22,196 nt of DNA, taken from NCBI GenBank assembly GCA_016793565.1, contig JAEUMA010000396.1:1-22196 (forward strand), in the 5' to 3' direction. The translations under genes were made by a program, and so were the position numbers. Origin of the DNA: Rhizobiaceae bacterium (GTDB lineage: Bacteria > Pseudomonadota > Alphaproteobacteria > Rhizobiales > Rhizobiaceae). Shown piece by piece: positions 1 through 8,852 of the stretch (the stretch's first letter is position 1; each line of letters opens with the position of its first letter). The notes beneath the pieces are model-generated. The model searched no databases. It worked only from the letters and a program-made list of their open reading frames with translations, and was not told the origin of the DNA.

Positions 1-143
1 AGCGCCGCCGGCTGCACGCCGACATCGGCCGCGAGCTGGCGCATGGACATCGCCTCGTAGCCGTGCCGCGCGATCAGGGCCGCGGCCGAATCGCGGATCG
101 CCGACAGCGTCTTTTCACCGTCCGAGCCGGTCGTCCTCGCCAT
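1..143 (-). CDS. TetR-family transcriptional regulator, N-terminal part (cut by window edge)
   Basis: The minus-strand ATG at 143 opens a frame that runs off the window after about 47 codons. It begins MARTTGSDGEKT and continues with a helix, a turn and the segment SMRQLAADVGVQPAAL. That is the helix-turn-helix pattern of TetR-family repressors: recognition helix after an L-A-x-x-x-G-V turn, then an A-L that normally leads into Y-x-H/Y-F. A GGGAG ribosome binding site lies six bases before the ATG. The ligand-binding domain is outside the window, so the effector and regulon cannot be read. In rhizobia, similar short-headed TetR proteins often sit beside acyl-CoA or branched-chain amino acid catabolic genes, but nothing visible here shows that. 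The family call is fairly sure; the role is unknown. Confidence 0.8.
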   Translation of the reverse strand, partial: MARTTGSDGEKTLSAIRDSAAALIARHGYEAMSMRQLAADVGVQPAA

Positions 144-161
144 GTCCTGCTCCCTGTCGCA

Positions 162-190
162 GGAATAAAACGAACGTTCAATTAATTCAA
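162..190 (-). promoter_or_regulatory. Promoter of the TetR gene with a palindromic operator candidate
   Basis: On the minus strand, TTGAAT (185-190) and TATTCC (162-167) are separated by 17 bases and precede the TetR ATG by about 20 bases. Between them lies the perfect 8-bp palindrome GAACGTTC (172-179), directly adjoining a second perfect palindrome AATTAATT (180-187). A palindrome between the -35 and -10 boxes in front of a TetR gene is the usual site for autorepression. The -10 match is only three of six, so the promoter is tentative; the palindromes are plain in the sequence. Confidence 0.45.
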
Positions 191-228
191 GGGTCACAAA
201 TTGCGTATCGGCGTGCTTCCGTTTTCGG

Positions 229-570
229 TCAGGCGGCTTCTATCTCGGCCTGCAGGGCTGCCATGTGCTGGGCTGCGGCGGCGGTGGCGGCGCGCTCGAT
301 CGCGCGGAAGCGGCTGACCACCGCCAGTCCGATCGGCGTGAGCTGCGCCCCGCCGCCATGCTTGCCGCCGGTCTGCGCGGCGACGACGGGCTTGCCGAAC
401 AGCCGGTTCATCTCCTCCACCAGGTCCCAGGCATGTTTGTAGGACATGTTCATCTGCCGCGCGCCGGCCGAGATCGAGCCGAATGCGGCGATCTGCTCCA
501 GCAATTCGATCTTACCGGGCCCGATGCGGCCGTCGGGGTCGAGATTGATCCTGAGGCTCAGCGACGGCAT
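229..570 (-). CDS. Short ModE-like winged-helix regulator (DNA-binding domain only)
   Basis: This is a protein of 113 residues with start ATG at 570 and GGAGAAG before it. Longer upstream frames run antisense through modC and are rejected. The sequence LLEQIAAFGSISAGARQMNMSYKHAWDLVEEMN, read here in pieces as EQIAAFGSISAGAR and NMSYKHAWDLV, is the LysR/ModE-type winged helix. GGKHGGGAQLTPIG (about residues 69-82) is the typical wing of ModE proteins. Full-length ModE is about 260 residues and carries two molybdate-binding MOP domains; those are absent, so this protein consists of the DNA-binding part alone. It lies 83 bases behind modC on the same strand and is probably cotranscribed with modABC. 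The likely role is repression of the mod operon in response to molybdate. How it senses molybdate without its own MOP domain is not shown. Confidence 0.85.
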   Translation of the reverse strand: MPSLSLRINLDPDGRIGPGKIELLEQIAAFGSISAGARQMNMSYKHAWDLVEEMNRLFGKPVVAAQTGGKHGGGAQLTPIGLAVVSRFRAIERAATAAAAQHMAALQAEIEAA

Positions 571-653
571 GGTCTTCTCCGGGTGCCCATGGGCGAGGGG
601 CGTTATGGCATCAAGACTATAGCACTCGCAACCGTGCGACAAAGCCTGTGCGG

Positions 654-1781
654 TTACCGGCCTTCGCCAGCGGCCACGCTCCCCGGCGGCGCGCGGCGCG
701 CAGTGCTGCCTTTGTCGAAGGCGACCGCCTTGACGACGGCGAACACGCGGCGCCCCGGCTCCAGGCCCAGTCCGGCGAGCGACCGCCGGGTGACACGGGC
801 GAGAATGCGGTCGCCGCCGCAGTCGATCGCCACCAGCGCATCGCTGCGCTCGCCGGCGCTGACCTCCGCGACCAGCCCCGGCAGCACATTCAGCGCGCTG
901 ATGCCGCGCGGCTCCTCGGTCGCGATCATCACGTCGCGCGCTCGCACGCGGGCGCGAACGCTGCCGCCGGCCGAAACCTCGATGCGCGGGACGCGCCATT
1001 CGCCGCCCTGCGAGTGCAGCACCGTAAGGCCGAATTCGTCCTCGTGGCCCGTCACCGCGAACTCGATCAGGGTGCCGGCCTCGTCGCGGTCCTCGTCCGG
1101 CAGCAGGTCCATCCGCGACAGCACCGCCACGGCCGGGCCAGCCGCCGCCACGCGGCCCGCCGACATCACGACCACGTCCGTCGCCAGCCGCGTCACTTCG
1201 GCAAGCGAGTGGCTGACATAGACGATCGGAATCCGGCTTTCGTCGCGCAGGCGCTCGATATAGGGCAGGATCTCGGCCTTGCGCGCATCGTCCAGCGAGG
1301 CCAGCGGCTCGTCCATCAGGATCAGCCGTGGGCTGGCGATCAGCGCCCGGCCGATCGCCACACGCTGCTTCTCGCCACCCGAAAGAAGCGAGGGCCTGCG
1401 CTCAAGCAGATTCCCGAGGCCAAGCAGTTCGACGACATGGTCGAAGTCGGCGTAGCGTTTGGCCGCGGGCGTGAAGAAGCGGCCGTAGCGCAGGTTCTGG
1501 CTGACGGTGAAATGCGGAAACAGGCGCGCGTCCTGGAAGACGTAGCCGATGCGGCGGCGGTACGGCGGCAGGAAGATGCGCTGGCCGGTGTCCACCAGCG
1601 TGCGGTCGCCGAAGGTCACATAGCCGCGATCGGGCCGCATCAGGCCGGCGATGAGGTTGACCAGCGTCGATTTGCCGGAGCCGGAGGGGCCGAACAGCGC
1701 GGTGAGCCGTCCGGAGCTTTCGAACGCCGCCTCGATCTCGAAGCTGCCGAGCCTGTGATGTACGTCGACGGACAGGCTCAT
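654..1781 (-). CDS. modC: Molybdate ABC transporter, ATP-binding protein ModC
   Basis: This 375-residue ATPase drives molybdate import through ModB at the inner membrane. Walker A is GPSGSGKST at residues 31-39, the Q-loop glutamine is Q83, the ABC signature LSGGEKQR is at 133-140, Walker B LILMDEP is at 153-159 and the switch histidine is H191. The C-terminal part from about residue 293 (SALNVLPGLVAEV onward) matches a TOBE/MOP oxyanion-binding domain, which is typical of ModC and can bind molybdate for feedback inhibition. The length is normal for the family. The start was chosen at 1781 because its ATG overlaps the modB stop codon as ATGA, a sign of translational coupling. Longer in-frame extensions run back through modB in the wrong frame. 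Context between modB and a ModE-like gene supports molybdate rather than sulfate. Confidence 0.96.
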   Translation of the reverse strand: MSLSVDVHHRLGSFEIEAAFESSGRLTALFGPSGSGKSTLVNLIAGLMRPDRGYVTFGDRTLVDTGQRIFLPPYRRRIGYVFQDARLFPHFTVSQNLRYGRFFTPAAKRYADFDHVVELLGLGNLLERRPSLLSGGEKQRVAIGRALIASPRLILMDEPLASLDDARKAEILPYIERLRDESRIPIVYVSHSLAEVTRLATDVVVMSAGRVAAAGPAVAVLSRMDLLPDEDRDEAGTLIEFAVTGHEDEFGLTVLHSQGGEWRVPRIEVSAGGSVRARVRARDVMIATEEPRGISALNVLPGLVAEVSAGERSDALVAIDCGGDRILARVTRRSLAGLGLEPGRRVFAVVKAVAFDKGSTARRAPPGSVAAGEGR

Positions 1782-2479
1782 TCGAGGTCCAGCCGCCGGC
1801 TGACCCGCCGTGCAAAGAACTCCGACGCGGCCAGCGCCGTCATCGCAATGGCGATCGACACCAGCGTTAGCCGCAGCGCGCCCATATCCCCCCCCGGCAC
1901 TTGCGTGAAGGTGTAGATGGCTGAAGGCAGGGTTTGCGTCTCGCCGGGAATGTTGGAGACGAAGGTGATGGTGGCGCCGAACTCGCCCATGGCCTTGGCG
2001 AAGGCCAGGATCATGCCGGCGATGACACCAGGCAGGATCAGCGGCAGCGTCACCGTGGCGAAGACCCAGGCCGGAGCTGCGCCCAGCGTGCCGGCGGCCG
2101 CCTCCAGCCGGCGGTCGACCGCCTCGATGGACAGGCGGATGGCGCGCACCATCAGCGGAAACGCCATGACGCCGCAGGCAAGCGCCGCCCCAGTCCAGCG
2201 GAAGGCAAAGACGATGCCGAAATATTCTTCGAGGAATACACCGGCCGGTCCGCGCCGGCCGAAGGTGAGCAAAAGCAGATAGCCTGTCACCACCGGCGGC
2301 AGGATCAGGGGAAGGTGAACCACGCCGTTGAGCAGCCACTTTCCCGGAAAATTCCTGCGCGCCAAAAGGTAGGCAACAAATATGCCGATCGGCAGGCTGA
2401 ACAGCGTCGCCCAGGCCGAAACCTTGATGGAGAGGCGGACCGCATTCCACTCGTCGGGGCTAAGGTCCAGCCACTCCAT
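1778..2479 (-). CDS. modB: Molybdate ABC transporter, permease protein ModB
   Basis: This 233-residue integral membrane protein forms the molybdate channel, probably as a homodimer. Hydrophobic segments lie at about residues 18-40, 49-72, 94-112, 143-165 and 203-222, giving the five helices usual for ModB. The cytoplasmic EAA loop, which contacts the ATPase, is seen as EAAAGTLGAAPAWVF followed by TLPLILPG (residues 126-151). GEFGATITF at 165-173 is a signature of the molybdate/sulfate permease group. The gene overlaps modC by four bases and starts 15 bases after modA, so the three form one operon. The length is typical and nothing looks damaged. Confidence 0.96.
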   Translation of the reverse strand: MEWLDLSPDEWNAVRLSIKVSAWATLFSLPIGIFVAYLLARRNFPGKWLLNGVVHLPLILPPVVTGYLLLLTFGRRGPAGVFLEEYFGIVFAFRWTGAALACGVMAFPLMVRAIRLSIEAVDRRLEAAAGTLGAAPAWVFATVTLPLILPGVIAGMILAFAKAMGEFGATITFVSNIPGETQTLPSAIYTFTQVPGGDMGALRLTLVSIAIAMTALAASEFFARRVSRRLDLE

Positions 2480-2494
2480 CCTTGATTCCGGTCG

Positions 2495-3295
2495 TTAGTT
2501 CGAGGCCGGGGGCACCAATACCGTGAAGCCCTGCTCTTCGAAAAGCGTCTTGGCCTTCGCCGACTTCACGCACTTGAGGAAGGCGGAGGTGTCCTTATCC
2601 TTGGATTCCGCAGTCTGGGCGATCGGATAGATGATCGGCTTGTGCGAATCCGCCGGGAAAGTGCCGATGATCTTCACCTTCTTGTCGGCCGCGGCGTCGG
2701 TCTTGTAAACGATGCCGAGCGGCGCCTCGCCGGTGGAGACGAGCGCCAGCGCGGCGCGCACGTTCTCGGCCTGCGCGACCTTGCCGGATACCGAATCCCA
2801 CACGCCCAGCTTCTCCAGCGATGCCTTGCCGTACTTGCCGGCCGGGACGGAATCGACATTGGCCATGGCCAGCTTGCCGTCGCCCAGCAGACCCGCGAGG
2901 TCGAAGTTCGGCGCGATCTCGATGCTGGCGGCGGAATCGACGGGCGCAACCAGCACGATACTGTTGCCCAGCAACTGCGTCTCCGTGTCCTTCTTGGTCA
3001 GATTCTTGTCGGAGAGATAGGCCATCCAGTCGAGGTCCGCCGAGATGAAGACGTCGGCGGGCGCGCCTTCCTCGATCTGCTTGGCAAGCGCCGAACTCGC
3101 CGCATAGGAGATCGTCGCCTTCTCGCCCACTTCGCCGGCGCAGGCCTCGTTGATGGCGTCGAGCGCGTTCTTCATGCTGGCGGCCGCGAACACTGTGACC
3201 GTCTCTTCCGCGCGCGCAGCCGTGCCCAAGGCCATTAGCGCCGCAAGCCCAGCGGCGGCCAGCGCCGTCTTTCCAACAAACCCATTGCGCGCCAT
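2495..3295 (-). CDS. modA: Molybdate ABC transporter, periplasmic substrate-binding protein ModA
   Basis: This 266-residue protein captures molybdate in the periplasm and delivers it to ModBC. It begins with a Sec signal peptide (MARNGFVGKTALAAAGLAAL, then an Ala-rich region ending ARA before EETVTVF), with likely cleavage after about residue 28. The mature start VTVFAAASMKNAL carries the conserved serine of the oxyanion site, and SYAASSALAKQIEEGAPADV with FISADLDWM is the second family signature. The ATG at 3295 was chosen over upstream in-frame starts because AAAGGGAGAC sits just before it and the signal peptide begins there. It is the first gene of modABC, and a candidate ModE box lies 47-70 bases upstream. 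The binding residues seen fit molybdate or tungstate. Confidence 0.95.
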   Translation of the reverse strand: MARNGFVGKTALAAAGLAALMALGTAARAEETVTVFAAASMKNALDAINEACAGEVGEKATISYAASSALAKQIEEGAPADVFISADLDWMAYLSDKNLTKKDTETQLLGNSIVLVAPVDSAASIEIAPNFDLAGLLGDGKLAMANVDSVPAGKYGKASLEKLGVWDSVSGKVAQAENVRAALALVSTGEAPLGIVYKTDAAADKKVKIIGTFPADSHKPIIYPIAQTAESKDKDTSAFLKCVKSAKAKTLFEEQGFTVLVPPASN

Positions 3296-3341
3296 GTCGT
3301 TGTCTCCCTTTGAAAGCATGCCGGCTTTCAGCCGTCCGGAT

Positions 3342-3365
3342 CGATATATCCAACTAAACATAACA
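3342..3365 (-). promoter_or_regulatory. Candidate ModE-binding site (Mo-box) upstream of modA
   Basis: Read on the minus strand, the site is TGTTATGTT, six bases, then GATATATCG. The known Mo-box is close to CGTTATATA-N6-TATATAACG. By eye, 6 of 9 bases match in the left half and 7 of 9 in the right half, with the correct six-base gap. The site ends 47 bases before the modA ATG and includes a TATATC that could serve as a -10 box, a position suited to repression when molybdate is plentiful. The ModE-like gene of the same operon is the obvious binder. This is an inference from similarity; binding is not shown. Confidence 0.5.
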
Positions 3366-3384
3366 AGGAAAGGTCCGTTGCACT

Positions 3385-3413
3385 GCATATGCTGCCTACG
3401 CGAACGCATATGC
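3385..3413. repeat. Two copies of the palindrome GCATATGC, 21 bp apart
   Basis: The perfect 8-bp palindrome GCATATGC occurs at 3385-3392 and again at 3406-3413, so the centres are 21 bp apart, two turns of the helix. They lie between the aminotransferase stop (3508) and the modA promoter region, upstream of the Mo-box. They could be paired sites for a dimeric regulator of the mod operon. In RNA they could form a stem of eight pairs with a 13-base loop behind the aminotransferase gene, but no T-run follows on the minus strand. Confidence 0.45.
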
Positions 3414-3507
3414 GGATTTCGGCGCAAGGGTGACATTCGCTCGTACATAGCGGCAGTGCGCGGCGCCACCGGATGCCTACGCTGGCGACTGGACCGGCCC
3501 TGACGGC

Positions 3508-4611
3508 TCAGGCAGTGCGGGCGGCGGCAAGCGCGGCGGGCAGCTCGGCAGCGAAGATGGCCAGTTCCGCCTCGGGCGCGGCGCTGACGCGGATGCAGCG
3601 GTCGAGGCCCGGCGCCATCGGCTTGCGTACGAAGACGTCACGGGCGACCAGTTGTTGCAGCACCTTGAGCGCGAAAGCGCCGTCGGCGCCGCAATCGATG
3701 GTGACGAAGTTGGTGGCCGACGGCAGCGGCCGCAGACCGTTCGCTGCGGCAATCACGGCGATGCGCCGCCGCGCCGCGTCGACCTGCGCGACCACCTTGT
3801 CAAGGTAGTCGTGGTCGGCCAGCGCCGCGAGCCCGGCGACCTGCGCCATCCGGTTGACGCCGAAATGGTTGCGTACCTTGTCGAATGCGCGCACCAGCGA
3901 TGCCTCGCCGACGACATAGCCGCAGCGCAGGCCGGCGAGGCCATAAGCCTTGGAGAAGGTGCGGTATCGCAGCACATTGGGCCGGAGCGGCAGCATGGGT
4001 GGAAGCGTGCCGTCCGGCGCCGTCTCCCCATAGGCCTCATCCAGCACCAGCAGCGTGTCTTCCGGCAAGGCGTCCGCGAAACGCTCGATTTCGCCTGCGC
4101 CGTGCCAACTTCCCATCGGATTGTCGGGGTTGGAGACGTAGACGATCGCCGCCTTCTCGCGCCGTGCCGCGATGAGCAGCGCGTCGAGATCCTCACCGTC
4201 GCCCCGGTAAGGCACGGTGATCAGCCGTGCGCCGAAGCCTGCGACGTGGAAATTGAACGTCGGGTAGGCCCCGAGCGATGTGACGACGGCCGCGCCCGGC
4301 TCGGCGAAGAGGCGTACCGTCAGCCCCAAGAGCCCGTCTATGCCTTCGCCGACGACCACGTTTTCGGCCGTGACGCCGAGATGGCGGGCCAGCGAGGCCT
4401 TCAGCTCGAAATTGTCCGGATCGCAGTACCTCCAGGCTTCAGCAGCGGCCTCCGCCATGGCCGCGACGACCCGCGGGGACGGGCCGAAGCCGCTCTCGTT
4501 CGCACCGACACGCGCACGAAAGGCGCGCCCGCGCGCCCGTTCCTGCGTTTCGGGCCCGACGAAGGGAACGGTGTCGGGCAGGGTGGCGGCGAGTGCGGTG
4601 AGACGCGGCAT
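3508..4611 (-). CDS. Pyridoxal-phosphate aminotransferase, HisC-like (class I/II)
   Basis: This 367-residue fold-type I aminotransferase is most like histidinol-phosphate aminotransferases and related aromatic aminotransferases. Visible residues are the N-terminal GANESGFGPSP (37-46), the aldimine-forming lysine K221 in TFSKAYGLAGLR, the cofactor residues N161/N164 in SNPDNP, D191 and Y194 in LDEAYGE, and the C-terminal substrate carboxylate arginine R341 in CIRVSA. Start ATG 4611 has GGAAGG before it. The gene stands alone, with no his, trp or tyr genes near it, so the true substrate (histidinol phosphate, phenylalanine/tyrosine or another amino acid) cannot be decided. It runs the same way as the GAP-family gene upstream (92 bases) and mod downstream (212 bases) but need not share a transcript with either. 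Confidence 0.88.
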   Translation of the reverse strand: MPRLTALAATLPDTVPFVGPETQERARGRAFRARVGANESGFGPSPRVVAAMAEAAAEAWRYCDPDNFELKASLARHLGVTAENVVVGEGIDGLLGLTVRLFAEPGAAVVTSLGAYPTFNFHVAGFGARLITVPYRGDGEDLDALLIAARREKAAIVYVSNPDNPMGSWHGAGEIERFADALPEDTLLVLDEAYGETAPDGTLPPMLPLRPNVLRYRTFSKAYGLAGLRCGYVVGEASLVRAFDKVRNHFGVNRMAQVAGLAALADHDYLDKVVAQVDAARRRIAVIAAANGLRPLPSATNFVTIDCGADGAFALKVLQQLVARDVFVRKPMAPGLDRCIRVSAAPEAELAIFAAELPAALAAARTA

Positions 4612-4703
4612 GGGGACCTTCCGAATTGGAAAACCTTGTTAGCCAAGCCGCGCGCGTGCCGAAAGGACGAGATTTTCGCCCGGCCTCATCTTCGGAGCAC
4701 GAT

Positions 4704-5369
4704 TCACAGGGCCTGGAGGCCGTCGCCAATCAACATGATGCCGATCGCGGCAAGCACGATGGCGATCACGATGGAGTTGTTGCGCACAAGCCAGTCGCGC
4801 ACGCTGCCCAGTACCGCACGCGACCTCGTCGGCGCTGCGATCAGCATGACGAGCGGCGCGGCTATGCTCACACAGGCGATGGCCCCGAACAGCGCGGCCA
4901 CCCACGCGGCCTCAGACGGGGACAGCGCCTCCGTGCCGATCAGCACGCCCGCGCCGATGACGAAGGCAAGTTCCTTGACGTTTGCGGCTGTCAGCAGCAT
5001 GCCCATGGAGACGGCGCGCGCCGGGCTCATGCTTTCCAGCGAGCGCATCCAGCCAGGCAAGGGCGGTGGCTCGTCTCCGCGCGGGCGCTTGCTCCACATC
5101 AGCCCGGCGCCGGCGAGAACCGCCAAGCCAAGGCCGATGCGCAGCCAGCCGGCGCTGTCGCCAGAACTGTCTCCGTCGGTGAGCCTGCTAGACAGTAAGG
5201 CAACGACCAGCGCCAGCACCACCAGTGCAATCCAGCGTCCGGCCAGAAAGCCCAGACCGCTACGGATGCCGCTAGGCGAAAGCAGCAGCATGACCGCCGC
5301 AATGATAGGTAGCGGGCTCAGCGCCACTGGTACCGCATACGGAAGCAACGTACCTACGGCATGCAGCAT
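4704..5369 (-). CDS. GAP/Sap family integral membrane protein (LysE-like fold)
   Basis: This 221-residue protein has about six hydrophobic helices (roughly residues 10-30, 38-60, 77-90, 118-142, 157-177 and 197-218). It resembles the GAP family, named after the mycobacterial Sap (sulfolipid-addressing) protein, a branch of the LysE exporter superfamily. Supporting features are the N-terminal PYAVPVALSPLPIIAAVMLL with its proline-rich first helix, GRWIALVVLALV, and AANVKELAFVIGAG in the middle. A GAGGGG ribosome binding site precedes the ATG at 5369 at a rather long spacing. The transported substrate is unknown for most members and neighbours give no clue. The family call is fairly confident; an export role is inferred from the superfamily. 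Confidence 0.75.
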   Translation of the reverse strand: MLHAVGTLLPYAVPVALSPLPIIAAVMLLLSPSGIRSGLGFLAGRWIALVVLALVVALLSSRLTDGDSSGDSAGWLRIGLGLAVLAGAGLMWSKRPRGDEPPPLPGWMRSLESMSPARAVSMGMLLTAANVKELAFVIGAGVLIGTEALSPSEAAWVAALFGAIACVSIAAPLVMLIAAPTRSRAVLGSVRDWLVRNNSIVIAIVLAAIGIMLIGDGLQAL

Positions 5370-5451
5370 TGCGGCGCGCCCCTCTTGGACCGAACCCGGC
5401 GAACAATATCCGCGTCGTTACGGGTTCACAATCTGGCTTCCGCGACCGGTG

Positions 5452-6660
<1,209 letters not shown>

Positions 6661-6997
6661 GGTTTTCCGCCCTGCTGGCTCGTCCGGCTATCAGCGGCCC
6701 GGATGCGGGCGCCGAAGTCGCGCGGCCTATCTTTTCCGACCGGCTTGAACCGGCACCGTCCCGATAGCGCTCGCGAACACGACCGTCCAGCGGGCCGTCA
6801 CCGATATCTGACCTGATCGACGAGCCCGGCCGAAGAATGCCGTACGGCCGGGTTGTATCGTGATTGTTGCGGAATGCGGGAAAGTTGTTGCCCGATTCCA
6901 CGCCTATTCCCCCGCCGACGCAAAGGTATCTTCGCATCCACGGACTGCTGCAGGAATTCGGCCTGCTCTTCATCAGGTCCACCGGCGAGGAAACACC
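6661..6997. other. Intergenic region between divergent thiolase and oxygenase genes
   Basis: These 337 bases separate the starts of two divergent genes and hold no convincing ORF; open frames here are extensions of spurious frames. The one clear structure is the inverted repeat CCCGGCCG / CGGCCGGG at 6825-6852, listed separately. I saw no promoter with good matches on either side. Confidence 0.6.
6825..6852. repeat. 8-bp perfect inverted repeat upstream of the PhyH-like gene
   Basis: CCCGGCCG (6825-6832) and CGGCCGGG (6845-6852) are perfect inverted copies with 12 bases between. Within the span lies another perfect palindrome, GCCGTACGGC (6839-6848). The site is about 145 bases before the oxygenase ATG. 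It could be a regulator site or a hairpin in a long leader; the sequence does not decide. Confidence 0.4.
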
Positions 6998-7897
6998 ATG
7001 GATACAAAACACGTCGTCGAACTGCGCGAGAACGGCTACGCCGTCATTCGTGGCTTCCTCGACAAGGCAGAAGTGGCGGAGCTGCAACGCGAAAGCGAGA
7101 GGGTATATGCCGAGGGCCTGAAGCACCATGCTTCCTACCGCGACAAGAACCTGTACTTCGAGGTTGTCAACGATCCCGGCAACGGCCGCCGCAACGTGCC
7201 GCAGGCGCACTGGTTCTCCTGGATCAATCCGGTCCTGGAAAAATCCCGCCGCAGTCAGAAGCGGTTCGACGTGCTGGCGCCGCTGCTCGGGCCGGACATC
7301 AAACAGATCGCCAATCAGCTCCACTGGAAGGCCCCCGGCGGCAAATACACCTACTATCGCATGCATCAGGACGTGCGGTTCCGGACCCGGCCGGACCTCT
7401 TCGCCAATCTCGACCGATACTCGCTGAATACCGGCTTGGCGCTCAACCGGCAGGACGCGTCCAATGGTGCGTTGAAGGTGGTGCCGGGGCACCACAGGCG
7501 CGGCTATCTCGGGCTTTCCGAGGATGGCGGCATCATGGTCGGGAATGTCGAGCAGGGCTCGGAACTGCGGCAGGTTGGCGTCGACCCGTCCGAAGTGGTG
7601 CAGCTCGAAATGGAGCCCGGCGATCTCGTGCTGTGGACGCTCTATACGATCCACGGCTCCGGCCCGAACATCTCGACCGAGCCGCGCATCCTGCAGATCG
7701 ACTCCTATGTCCGCGCGGAAGATTCACCTGATCGCGGCGAATGGGCCTTCCGCGACGGGAGATCAGTCCCGCTCGGAGACGAGCCTCAGATCTGCAAATA
7801 CGAGCAGCTGAGGGAAAACCCCGGCCCCTTCTACGTCGAAGACACCTGGACCGACGAGGCGAAGTCCGCCGACGCAAGACGCAAGGCGGCGGTCTGA
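6998..7897 (+). CDS. Phytanoyl-CoA dioxygenase (PhyH) family oxygenase
   Basis: This 299-residue protein of the non-haem Fe(II)/2-oxoglutarate oxygenase superfamily resembles the PhyH branch. It opens with the family pattern ENGYAVIRGFLDKAEV (11-26). The iron-binding facial triad is visible as H123 and D125 in YYRMHQDVRF and H219 in TIHGSGPN. R230 in EPRILQIDSY is the likely 2-oxoglutarate carboxylate ligand, and NGALKVVPGHH (156-166) is the typical segment between them. Such enzymes hydroxylate or halogenate small molecules; the substrate here is not readable. The ATG at 6998 was preferred over an upstream in-frame start because GCGAGG lies seven bases before it and homology begins there. 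It converges on the LysR gene (58 bases between the stops). Confidence 0.85.
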   Translation: MDTKHVVELRENGYAVIRGFLDKAEVAELQRESERVYAEGLKHHASYRDKNLYFEVVNDPGNGRRNVPQAHWFSWINPVLEKSRRSQKRFDVLAPLLGPDIKQIANQLHWKAPGGKYTYYRMHQDVRFRTRPDLFANLDRYSLNTGLALNRQDASNGALKVVPGHHRRGYLGLSEDGGIMVGNVEQGSELRQVGVDPSEVVQLEMEPGDLVLWTLYTIHGSGPNISTEPRILQIDSYVRAEDSPDRGEWAFRDGRSVPLGDEPQICKYEQLRENPGPFYVEDTWTDEAKSADARRKAAV

Positions 7898-7955
7898 ACA
7901 CCGGGCCGCAGACTGGCGCGTCGACGGCGCTCGGCCTGTTGCCTCACCCGTCCCA

Positions 7956-8852
7956 TCAATCCAGATCAGGAGAAAGTTCGCGCATGAGGAAGTCCACGAA
8001 GGCGCGCACCTTCATGGCCACGTAGGTCCGGTGCGGGTAGAGCGCGTAGATCGGGCTGGATACCGGCTCATACTCCTCGAGCAGGGCTTCGAGGCGACCG
8101 TCGGCTATGGCGTCCGCCACCAGCAGGCTTGGCAGATTGCCTATGCCGAAACCGGCGATCGTCATCTGATAGGCCGCCTCGACGCTGTTCGTCGACACGC
8201 GTCCGTTCACCGGTGCGGAAAATCGGCCTCCCGGCCCCGCGAAAGGCCAGGAACCGAGCCGTCGCGCGAAGTTGGACAGCACGCAGGAATGGTTCGCCAG
8301 GTCGCGCGGATGCTGCGGCCGGCCGTTGTCGTCCAGATAGGCCGGCGTGGCGCAGACGTAGTTGCGCACCTTGCCCAACTGCCGCGCGACGATTTCGGAA
8401 TCCGTCTGCGCCTCGAAACGGATCGCCACGTCGTAGCCTTCCTCGACGATGCCAACAACGTGGCGCGACGTCAGGTTAAACTCGATCGAGACCAGCGGGT
8501 TTTCGCGCAGGAACACCGGGATCAGCCGTGTGATCCGTGTATAGGCCAGCACGTTGGAGCAGGAGACGCGCAGCAGGCCGCGCGTGCCGCGGTCGAGGCG
8601 CCGCGTCGAATCCTGCAGTTCCTCCACCTCGCCGAGCAACGCGCGCACGCGCTCGGCATAGTCGCGGCCGGCCTCCGTCGTGCTCATGCGTCTCGTGGTA
8701 CGGTTGAGAAGGCGCACGCCGAGGTCTTCCTCCAGCTCCTTCAGCATCCGGCTCACCGCGGTCGTCGACATACCGAGGTCGCGCGCGGCCGCCGACATGC
8801 TGCCCAGCATGCAGACGCGGTCATAGACCTTCATCGCCGCAAGCAGGTTCAC
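7956..8852 (-). CDS. LysR-family transcriptional regulator
   Basis: This is a protein of 298 residues if it starts at the GTG at 8852. That start is favoured because a perfect GGAGGT lies five bases upstream and the protein then begins MNLLAAMKVYDRV, the normal distance before the LysR helix-turn-helix (GSMSAAARDLGMSTTAVSRMLKELEEDLGVRL read in parts). The in-frame ATG at 8834 would trim helix one, and the ATG at 8954 would overlap the divergent gene. The C-terminal part (from about residue 85) is the usual periplasmic-binding-like effector domain, ending with YALYPHRTYVAMKVRAFVDF. It is divergent from the solute-binding-protein gene with 91 bases between the starts, so it probably controls that gene and itself; the inducer is unknown. 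Confidence 0.9.
   Translation of the reverse strand: MNLLAAMKVYDRVCMLGSMSAAARDLGMSTTAVSRMLKELEEDLGVRLLNRTTRRMSTTEAGRDYAERVRALLGEVEELQDSTRRLDRGTRGLLRVSCSNVLAYTRITRLIPVFLRENPLVSIEFNLTSRHVVGIVEEGYDVAIRFEAQTDSEIVARQLGKVRNYVCATPAYLDDNGRPQHPRDLANHSCVLSNFARRLGSWPFAGPGGRFSAPVNGRVSTNSVEAAYQMTIAGFGIGNLPSLLVADAIADGRLEALLEEYEPVSSPIYALYPHRTYVAMKVRAFVDFLMRELSPDLD

Noticed and set aside
265..1916. Long plus-strand open frames opposite modE, modC and modB
   Set aside because: They lie antisense to motif-bearing genes, are rich in Arg, His and Ala, and have no family resemblance. High GC makes such shadows common.
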